Shown piece by piece: positions 55,846 through 64,000 of a stretch of DNA of 64,000 bases (positions are counted from its first letter, which is position 1; each line of letters starts with the position of its first letter). The stretch is from Irpex lacteus (Eukaryota > Basidiomycota > Agaricomycetes > Polyporales > Irpicaceae). A program made the translations under genes and the position numbers. The notes beneath the pieces are model-generated. The model saw only the letters and a program-made list of their open reading frames with translations, was not told the origin of the DNA and ran no database searches. Where the stretch lies: assembly GCA_001986395.2 (NCBI GenBank), contig MQVO02000004.1, forward strand, positions 1,240,001 through 1,304,000, in the 5' to 3' direction.

Positions 55846-58800
55846 TTAATACCCAAAGTCCTCCGCGATAAGATCAATCATCCCCTTCCCCTCACCTCTG
55901 CGCACCTTCTCGGGGTCGATCAGTGCTGCCACGTTCTTCCTCACGACTGCATTCAGCGAGGTAGGACCACAGCATCCAACTATAACGCTTCCGCTCGCTC
56001 GCTGCACTTCGTCGGCTAATATCTTCTGGATCGCCGGACGGCCTGCTCGAGCACGCTCAGCGACGACGCTGATGTCCGTCAACTCTTCGTCTTCAAGCTC
56101 GAGCCGGATGTGTTCTTGTGCGGCGGCTTCAGAGACGAGGGCAGCTAGACTGTGTGCGTCCGACCATTGGGAAAAGATGGAATCTGGTCGCTTGGAAGAG
56201 GCATAGGATGAGCGACGGTCGTATAGAGTGGGTGAGGGTGAGGGTGTTCTTGAGGGAATGGGTGAAAGGACGGATGAATGCGCAAGCGGAGAGAGGGGTA
56301 TATGAGTTTGTGCCAGTGGGTGTGATGGTGGAGGGAATACGAATCTAGGATTATTACGGTCAGAGAGGAGAGGGGCGGAGCTAGTGGGTGTGGTAGCAGC
56401 ACTTGTGGAAGCCGGTGAATAGGAATGAGGCTGGAAGTTGGACATGCTCAAACGGGTGTTACGCCCAAGAGCCATCATCGCCAATGATCTCGGCCGCTCC
56501 CCGACAAGGCGGATGGTAGGTTCTACGGTGGGATCAACAGGACTGATTGCTTCTGACATGGGGCGTAACTGTCTCGGCGAGTCAAATGACATCTTCGACG
56601 TCTTCAGCATGCCAATGTGCATCGACCGCCGGAAGAACGACCTTCGCACAGAACCCTCCTTCCTTACAGCTTCGTTAAGGGCGGCCTCACCAGGTAAAGC
56701 TGTGTCATCGTCATCTTCGAAGTTGGTCAAGTCGAGTATGTGCTCTTCGTGCCCGAGTTCGCCATTACGGTCTCCCATGTCTTCCGACGTATAGTAGCTA
56801 AGGTCGATGTCTTCGTCGGCGCTACCATCACTTTCGAACGATGTACGAGGTGTCCCAGTAATATCTTCCGGAACGTCCTGTTGTTTGTCCAACGAAGACC
56901 GACGAGTCTCTTGTTCTTCAAGCACAAACATGGGTGTCGGAGGTATGAGCGGGTCCTCTGTCTTCATCGCCAGAGGGTTGATAGAGACTGGAGGTGGTTT
57001 GACAGACTTCATCAAGGGAGTTTTGCCAGTAGTAACGAAAATGTCAATTTGCAGTTCGGACGAGGAAACCATCGCCATACACTTGCGCAGCGCATGCGCG
57101 CACCAGTGCACGTGACCTTCAGAGTGGAAGGTGAGCGGATGCATGTACCCGAATACAACGAAAGAAACTCACTGAACTGGCTGACGATCCATACAAACCT
57201 CACTCTCGATATATTGAAGCCCTTCGTCCCGAAACCCCCTCGTCGTCCGCCCAACTCCTTGCCATCCCTGCCTCCCATACACATGCACACGTACTCCAAC
57301 ACGCTCAAGGCGAAGCTCACTCCACTCCCTCCAGCAAACAGCACGACACTCGAATGCTCTCCCCACCTGGCCCTCGCCGCACTTCCAAAGGGTCCGTCCA
57401 CATACCCACGCATTAATACGCCCCGCTGAGGCATCACAAATCCCTCGGGCATCGTCTCGCCGTCTGCATACTTCTTCCCTTGTGCAGTCAGCACCGCCAC
57501 TGTATCCCACAATCTCTTCGTCCACCCCTTCTTCGCACGTATAAACATGACGATCTCCCTCCCAGAATCATGCTCCGCCAACGAGTCGCACACACTCGCG
57601 CAAGTGAATGGATGGGATGTAAGGCGAGATATGCTCGGGATGTTGATCAAAAAATGCTGGCCAGGATGCCAAGAGAGGAACAGAGGAGTGACGAGGCGGA
57701 TGCGCACAGTACGTCCGGGCAGGAGCTCGGCATGCACGTATCCCGGCGGAGGTGTATAACCTGCATCGGCCATGGTAACAACTTGGTGCCTGGGTGCCTT
57801 AAGGGTTGGGTCGATGCGCGGGAGCGTAGGAAGTCGGCCGAGCGCATTAGGCTGGCCAAGTGCGTGCATCGGGAGAGTATCGGGATTTATGAGGGAGGTG
57901 TGGGGAGGTGAGGAAGATCTGGAGCTCTTGGAGGAAGATGCAGCTAGAGTTGATGTCGAGACCCCGCCGAGGAATCCATTAGTATTGAGCCACCATGTGA
58001 AACGGTAACAACGTTCCGCGATCCAAAGGGCCAAGGCACCCCAGCACCACCATGCGACGGGAGGATGATGAAGGGCTGAGCAGATCAGCATGACAGGAAA
58101 GAATATGATATGCGTGAAGTAAAACGTCTCGTAATGATGCCGCCGTAACGCTGGTATAGAGCATAGCATAAGCAGCGTAAAGCTCGCATAAGCCTGTAAA
58201 GTAACGAAAAGCGGTTGATTCAATTATCAGGTTAGCAACTGTGTGAAAAAAGAAACGTTAGAATAGACATACCGCCCAAGCGTACTGGAATCTCTGGAAT
58301 TTCCAAGCATAGTCGAAACCGATCACGCCGGTCCGTGCACGATGGTCTAGGGCGAGCTGGGTCGCCCAGAAGACGGTGTGCAACGTTGCGAGAATCCACG
58401 AGAGAAAGCCGCACCATCGGTGAAGAAGCGCGAGCTTATCGAAGAATAATTGGAGGGTCAAAGGAGAGGAGAGGATAGCAAAAGGATGGCCCTTGAGACC
58501 GAGCAAGACGACGAGGGGAAACAATGCAAAAGAAATGAGTCCAGTTCTGTCCCCGGAAGTCCACCACGCCTTGTTGATAGTGAACTGCGGCTGGAGATAA
58601 GTATAGTCGTCGACGTCATACCGCTTGAGGCGATTGACAGAGGGATACTTGCTGAGATTCCAAAGTTGGGCACCGGGGGCTAGGTTATCGGGACCTGCGA
58701 AGGAGAGCGCGAGCGCGGACAAGAATAGTACAGTGATGGTGAGTATCTGCGCATTCGATGGTAGTGCTTGTGGTTGACGATGGGATTGACCCTTGCGCTG

Positions 58801-59067
58801 TGCAGCTGCTAGGCCACGCTTCTTCCTCCACGTCCGGCGTCGAAGGGCCCATTTGCTCCATAGGGCACCGAGGTATCCTCCCCGTGATCTAGTCCAATGG
58901 AGGATGGTTGCGGTAAGGAAAACGACACCTATCGCTATCCACAGTATCCAAGCGTAAACCCAGCTGGAGTGGCTGAGCATGTGTTGAGCGAGGTAGGCTG
59001 TAAGCCATTGTAGGTCGTCGGCATAGTCTGGAAGTGGGGGGAGTGTCAATGGAGTGCTGGCGTTCAT
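55846..59067 (-). CDS. Ferric-reductase-type flavocytochrome with long insertion
   Basis: Plasma-membrane FRE-family enzyme that passes electrons from NADPH via FAD and two hemes to external Fe3+ or Cu2+. Three exons, 59067-58273, 58193-57173, 57116-55846; 1028 residues. The membrane part has heme histidines in LLHRWCGFLSWILATLHTVF and HHYETFYFTHIIFFPVM. The FAD site is HPFTCAS, the NADPH site GGSGVSFALSVLEY, and the terminal CCGPTSLN is the conserved CGP. Between about residues 645 and 945 a serine/proline-rich disordered insertion interrupts the NADPH half (SPIPSRTPSPSPTLY), making the protein much longer than yeast Fre1 (686). NADPH oxidase is excluded by the FRE-like heme spacing and lack of its typical C-terminus. 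It lies downstream of ATX1 on the same strand. Confidence 0.92.
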
Positions 59068-59784
59068 GAACGTAGAATGGATGCGTTCAAGACCTCCTAG
59101 AGGAACACAAAGTCAGACGTTAGCACATAAGGCCACGGTCGAGAGAGACTGCTTACGGTTTGAGAGACGTGTGGACAGAGACAAAGTTGAACATGGCAAG
59201 AGGCCAAGTATAGGCTGTTTTGAGAAGAGGAGGAGAGTCTGCCGCCATCGGCACACAAGAAGCAGATTTCCACAAGCGGCAGCCTTTTCTGGACGAAAGT
59301 ATTCACCGTGCCGATCTAGATTCAGCCGCCCGATGCTGTCACCTTATCCCGAGGTTGATTTCTATTGATTGCCTTTCTCTCTCACTCAGCGCCCGTCGAC
59401 TACGCCAGCTCTGCACCCGGCCCTTGCCAAAGTATTCGTATAGACTCAGTGATGTTTAGAAAACCGCAAAGACTAGAGTACGAAGCAGAAGCAACGCATC
59501 GAACGCGAAGGCCGGACATCTCTGTCACCCCCGCGTCAACCATTTATAACCTTGGCACAGCGAGTCGGCGGTATATCCCGCATGGACTTCATTTGTCCGC
59601 CAGACATACCAGGCACAGCTGCGCAGTTTCTCCTGGAGACATACCATAGTTGCTACCCCAACAGTCTGACATTTGAAGAAATCCGAAGTCGTTTATCCAA
59701 AGTTATGTGTTATACAATATCCCCTGAATACACCACGAAAACAAATACTACGTGATCGTGCGGCGGCCAGCACTGGGTGGGTGA
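59068..59784. other. Intergenic: ferric reductase promoter
   Basis: 717 bases between ATX1 and the reductase. Short frames on the + strand have no motifs. This is where an iron- or copper-responsive site would be expected; none is convincing by eye. Confidence 0.4.
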
Positions 59785-60241
59785 TTAAATCAGAGTTTCG
59801 CCGGAGCGAACCTGTTGTGCAGTGCTATCAGCTATGGCCACAGGCTCTATTGAAGACAGCAGACGTACCTCCTTGCCAGTCTTCTGGATCTTGGCAAGCA
59901 AATCGTCGTATCCAATTGTGCCGGTCACCAGGACCTCCTGCTTCTCGAGACTGACGCTGTAGTCAGAGATACCTAGACAATGTCGCTGCTTTAGTTCGCC
60001 AGCTCAGAACGAGAATAGATCCTATATCTGACCTTCGGTCTTCTTGAGGACACGTTCCACCGCTCCGCTGCATCCACCACAGGTCATCTATAACCCCATA
60101 ACGTTAGCCGCAGTCCTATTACTCTCGCGACGGACCGCACACACCTTGACGTCAAACTTGTACTTGTGCTCGGACTACACAGCCATGGTCAGCTTCCATT
60201 TCACCCCCAGTCGCTTTAGTTTTGCCAGCCATACACACCAT
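59785..60241 (-). CDS. ATX1: Copper metallochaperone Atx1
   Basis: Cytosolic Cu(I) carrier that loads the Golgi ATPase Ccc2 and, through it, multicopper ferroxidases. Five coding exons: 60241-60239, 60174-60145, 60087-60033, 59972-59869, 59811-59785; 72 residues, the normal length. The metal site is MTCGGCSG (MxCxxC). The HMA fold continues VERVLKKTEGISDYSVSLEK, with a conserved lysine near KTGKEVRSG at the end, very close to yeast Atx1. The first coding exon is only the ATG; the intron after it starts GTGTGT and ends GTGTAG. Every junction is in phase. No targeting signal. Confidence 0.94.
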
Positions 60242-61117
60242 GGCGATTGATGTTCACTGAAAGAAGCCTGGCACATTGCACAAGTCAGTCGCAACGCTTC
60301 ACAGCCCCAAATCCGTACGCGATCTCACCGATATATAGTTATGTATAGATAATAGGAGCAAAGAGAGATTCCAAAGATAGCTTGAGAGCACGTAGAGAGG
60401 AGAGAGGGTGATTCGAACGACCCAACGTGAGGCGTAGTATTTATAGAGAGCAAGGGAGGCGGTGAGGAAGCCTTGAGTTGATCACTAAGCGGATATCGCA
60501 ATAGACGCTCGGTTGTAATCATGGCTACGCACGATATGATTGGTCGACGACCCGAAGCTGAGCCCGACAAGCAGATTGGCGCTGAAGCGGCCGGACGATA
60601 TGTCTCGTTCACGACGGGCAAGTAGGTTCATCGTCGGGAATGGGACTGTATAGCGTGGTATCGTGCTTCACGAGAAAAGCCCGGGCGAAGTAAATATAAT
60701 CCACTGCAGTTTTCGCTGGATCATATAACAGTGGTCATCACGAAATCGCGAAGAGTGCTGGAAACAATACGAGTGGCTGGAAGATTATTGAGCGACTGGT
60801 AAGGTACCCTCCAAATGCGAGGACGTCAAAGGTCTGAGCGAAACTTTGGAAGTCAAGTACTGTGAAGTAAGCCGATCCGATGCACTAAAGCGTCGGTGAG
60901 GCGGGATTGATGCGCCCTGACGCCACAAAGCCTTACTTGCCTCATTTAATCCACCAGTTTAGCGCTCAATTTTCTCTGCTGAACCGTCTCAGCTGTAAGT
61001 AGAGACTCGTTCAAACTGTGCCTCCTACACGCTTATCGAGTCTCCAGGGCCTGGCCCTTAAAACACGCATGCATCGCTAACCTGCGAAGGCATTTGACTC
61101 TCTCTACTGCTCGATCT
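60242..61117. other. Divergent intergenic region ATX1/TRM1
   Basis: 876 bases without a supported gene. On the ATX1 side there is a TATA box at 60438-60445. Confidence 0.4.
60438..60445 (-). promoter_or_regulatory. TATA box, ATX1 side
   Basis: TATAAATA on the minus strand about 195 bases upstream of the ATX1 start. Confidence 0.45.
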
Positions 61118-63526
61118 ATGGCGCCACCTGAAATCACTGTCCCGGAGGGCTATTCCCTGCACTCGGAGAATACTGCTCATATTCTTCTCCCCAATGACAA
61201 TGGTGCATTCTTGAATCCAGTACAAGAGTTCAACAGAGATCTTAGTGTCGCCTGTATCACCACATGGGGTCAGCAGACGAACGACGCGAAGAAGCAGAAG
61301 TGGGCGGCAGCACAGGAAAGGAGGGCGAAGAAGGGTGAAAAAGGCGGGAAGTCTAAAAAGCAGAAAAGTGCGCATCGTTTCTGTTGCATGAGATATGAAG
61401 CCCTGGATATATTAGTTTGTTAGCTATTGAAGCTGAACAAGATGCGACTGCTGGACCTTCGACCTCACATGCTAATGAGGCTAGTGAAAATGAGGCTAGT
61501 GAAAGTATGCCTGTAGACCAAGACCACCCAGTGTCTATTAGCGAAGCTTCGTCGCCTGTAAGTGGTTTAATACCTTGTTTATATATTGTGCTCAAGCCCC
61601 CTCCCTCTTCCCCACTAGTCTAAGGACTACAAGTTCACGATCCTCGAAGCCCTCTCTGCTACTGGTCTCCGGTCTATCCGCTACGCTAAGGAAATTCCTT
61701 TAGTCAAGTACGTGTTTATGTACATCTTGTTGACTTCTTGCTTTGATCCTCATGACGTAGGCAAGTAATTGCGAACGACTTGTCTCCTACTGCAGCTGAA
61801 GCTATGCGCCGCAATGTTGAACTTAACGGACTTGGACCTACTAAGTTGGGCGAAGGTGAGACGGCAGCTGAGGTGGCAACAGAGGCACCCGCCGAGCAGA
61901 AACCACAGCACTTTCAACCAAAAGTACGAGTGAACGAGGGGGATGCTTGGTCCGTAGACATGATATAACGACGTCTGACGAATGGAGAACTGAATCTGTA
62001 GTTTAGCGCGCTGATGTACAGTCATCGAGCTCCACAGGCTCGAGTCGATGTTGTTGACCTCGACCCATATGGGACTGCTGCACCATTTATCGATGCAGCG
62101 GTGCAGTGCGTTAGTGATGGCGGTAAGTGGTCAGATCAACTCGGTGTGCTATGCTCTCAGTCTCATGATTCTCCAGGACTGTTATGTGTCACTTGCACAG
62201 ATTTGGCTGTCCTAGCATCAACAAACTACTCCGAAAAATGGTACGTGATACATACGCCAAACCTGTGATTATGAACAAACGTGCTGTAGCTTTTCCAATT
62301 ATGGAGGCGTATCTGTCAAGGCAGAGTATTGCCATGAATCGGTAAGTTATACTTTCTTGTAATAGAAGCTGTCGCTCACAGATGTTCAGGCGTTACGTCT
62401 TGTCCTACATACAATTTCGACCTCGGCTGCTCGTTACGGTCGGTATATCCAGCCACTTCTATCCTTATCAATCGACTTCTACGTCCGGCTGTTCATCCGG
62501 GTATCAACCTCTCCCCTCGAGGTCAAAAAATTGGCCAGGTAAAGCATCTCCATTTTCTACGTTGCCGTGTCGCTGACATTCCTCTGTCCAGCAAAAACTC
62601 GACGTACTACGTTTGCACCCACTGCCAATCGTTCTACGAGCAACCGCTGGGCAAAACAGTCACAACAATACACGAGGGCAATGGGTCTACCAACCATAGC
62701 TTCAAGACTCATTCAGGGCCTCCAGTAGGGGATCGTTGCCCGGAATGTAATTCCACACTTCATGTGAGCTTGCCCTTTTGGCTATTTGACTTTCGACGCA
62801 AGGAGGCTGACTCAAATTTCTCTAGGTCGCTGGACCGATGTGGAATGGGCCTATACACGACAAAGAGTTTGTTTCTCAGGTTCTGAAGCACGTGGAGGAA
62901 AATGAGATCAAATATGGAACTTCGCCACGAATGAAGGGAATGTTGACTGTTGCAAATGAGGTGCGCGATAATTTTAACGCCTGCGTAAAGAAACTTGTGT
63001 GTGTTCTGAAGAGGACTAATTTGGCCACCTTAGGAACTGGACACGGCATTCTACTTCACGCCCTCCAAGGTATCAAGCTTCTTCCACTGCGTATGCCCTT
63101 CGCTAAATCAAATAGCGTAAGTGACAGCCCATATCTGACTATCTCACTTCACCTGCTTATCTTCCTCACACAACTGGTAGTTCGGCATTGCTTCACGCAG
63201 GACACCCCGTGTCTCGCTCGCACGCGTGTCCGGGCTCCTTGAAGACTACAGCAGGCCGAGATGTCGTTCACGACCTCTTCCGGACCTGGGTCAAGGAGAA
63301 CCCAGTTAGGATGGACAAGATCAGTGAGGCCTCACCTGCACGGATCCTCCTTGGCAAAGAACCGAAGTTCGAGGCAAACTTCAAACACCACCCAGACACT
63401 ATCACGCAGTCGGCCAAGGTCAAAGTTGTGCGGTACCAGCAGAACCCCGCGCCGAACTGGGGTCCAGGCACGAAAGCCAGTTCAGGGAATTCGAAGAAGC
63501 GTAAGAGGCCTGAGGACGAGGAGTAG
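61118..63526 (+). CDS. TRM1: tRNA (guanine26-N2)-dimethyltransferase
   Basis: Makes m2,2G26 on nuclear and mitochondrial tRNAs. Twelve exons: 61118-61367, 61424-61557, 61619-61707, 61761-61949, 62007-62122, 62177-62240, 62290-62341, 62390-62538, 62592-62763, 62826-62960, 63034-63116, 63181-63526; 592 residues. SAM-binding is in [18 protein letters not shown], with IANDLSP and the catalytic [34 protein letters not shown] is a Trm1 signature. A zinc site of four cysteines follows ([10 protein letters not shown] and DRCPECNS). The C-terminal domain has [20 protein letters not shown] and ends in basic [10 protein letters not shown], a likely nuclear signal. An obvious mitochondrial presequence is missing from this start. 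Residues 75-140 form a charged, low-complexity insertion. Confidence 0.95.
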
Positions 63527-63793
63527 ATCTTTGTGGCGTTAGATCAGATAGGAAGTTTTTGGGTTCTCCTTAGTGCTGCATGTTGGTATGAATGTACTGT
63601 ATTTCCAACGTAGAGCGATCTTCTCGTAAACGACGCGAGCATAAAAGTAGCAACAAACAACAAACAAAACCGACAAAATGTTGTACAAGAAAGCAACGCA
63701 AAAATATACGCGAAGCAGTGTTATTATGCGATCCTGCCTGACTTCGACAATGGCGAAAAAGAAGTATAAAGAGAAAAACTCATTAGAGTCATA

Positions 63794-63952
63794 TTAGTCG
63801 GTCAAGGGGACTTCGTTGACGATCCAAGGATGTTTGAGGAGTTCAGCAGCAGACGGTCTAGAGTTGTGATCGAGGTCGAACGTCTTTTGAAGGAAGTCTT
63901 CAGCTTCGGGGGTGATATCAGAGGGGATCGCGGGCTTGGCACTCATCCCAAT
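63794..63952 (-). CDS. MAP kinase kinase kinase, last exon (truncated by window edge)
   Basis: Only the terminal exon is visible, 63952-63794, 52 codons plus stop, after a TATAG acceptor. The sequence IGMSAKPAIPSDITPEAEDF, then LQKTFDLDHNSRPSAAELLK and HPWIVNEV is kinase subdomain XI of the STE11/BCK1 MAPKKK class, where IG-x-x-x-x-P-x-IP precedes the RP(S/T)A(A/D)ELL motif. The rest, including the catalytic loop, lies right of the window. Whether it is the cell-wall (Bck1-like) or pheromone (Ste11-like) branch cannot be decided from this end. It is convergent with TRM1, 267 bases apart. Confidence 0.75.
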   Translation of the reverse strand: MGMSAKPAIPSDITPEAEDFLQKTFDLDHNSRPSAAELLKHPWIVNEVPLTD

Positions 63953-64000
63953 CTATAACGAACGTCAGCGTCGAGTGCATTTCACAGCTCAAATATGGCA

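Noticed and set aside
59458..59755. Short plus-strand frames upstream of ATX1's 3' end.
   Set aside because: Overlapping frames of 60-95 codons without motifs, inside the ferric reductase promoter interval.

Overview
The window is nuclear DNA from a filamentous basidiomycete, most likely an agaricomycete. Genes are dense on both strands and nearly all are split by introns of about 45-60 nt with GT(A/G)NG donors and short (C/T)AG acceptors. Several coding exons are only 3-30 nt long. The recognisable proteins are core fungal housekeeping factors mixed with basidiomycete-type orphans. I see no transposon, tRNA, rRNA or CRISPR that I can defend. Gene models were built by hand by joining exons in phase; each complete model closes in frame, which is strong internal support, but none has transcript evidence.

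Layout. 1-8.9 kb: EDE1 endocytic scaffold (cut by the left edge, -), the APC/C ubiquitin-conjugating enzyme UBC11/UBE2C (+), an orphan disordered protein (+), an aldo/keto reductase (+) convergent with a Gfo/Idh/MocA oxidoreductase (-), and a small coiled-coil orphan (-). 9-15 kb: a large orphan with regulator-like composition (+) and a 10-exon orphan with a possible PB1/ubiquitin-like N-terminus (-). 15-23 kb: a mitochondrial SAP-domain protein (+), proteasome ATPase RPT3 (+), proline synthesis PRO3 (-), ALG13 (+), tRNA methyltransferase TRM9 (+), NAC-alpha EGD2 (-). 23.6-31.5 kb: OBAP/DUF1264 protein (+), TSC1/hamartin (+), HSP90 (+) with heat-shock elements, ribosomal protein eS21 (-). 31.5-33.7 kb is the largest gene-poor gap.

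33.7-46 kb: a small secreted cysteine-rich protein (+), a PAP2 lipid phosphatase (-), PP4 regulatory subunit PPP4R2/PSY4 (+), a Fyv7-like RGG protein (-), eIF1/SUI1 (+), tri-snRNP protein SNRNP27 (-), Rab-GAP GYP7 (+), an RRM protein (-). 46.9-54.9 kb: an atypical kinase-like protein (+), NSRP1 (-), exosome subunit MTR3 (+), a MUP1/LAT-type amino-acid permease (+), an orphan (-). 55.8-64 kb: a long ferric-reductase-type flavocytochrome (-), copper chaperone ATX1 (-), tRNA dimethylguanosine methyltransferase TRM1 (+), and the last exon of a MAPKKK (-) cut by the right edge.

Functional themes are proteostasis and translation (RPT3, EGD2, HSP90, eS21, eIF1, UBC11), RNA processing and modification (TRM9, TRM1, SNRNP27, NSRP1, MTR3, Fyv7-like), TORC1/membrane traffic (TSC1, GYP7, EDE1) and a metal pair (ferric reductase next to ATX1). 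No single operon-like system is evident. The most unusual features are the microexons (including an ATG-only coding exon in ATX1), telomere-repeat-like boxes upstream of RPT3 and EGD2, a GATCG cluster upstream of an orphan, TSC1 adjacent to HSP90, and several undescribed proteins.
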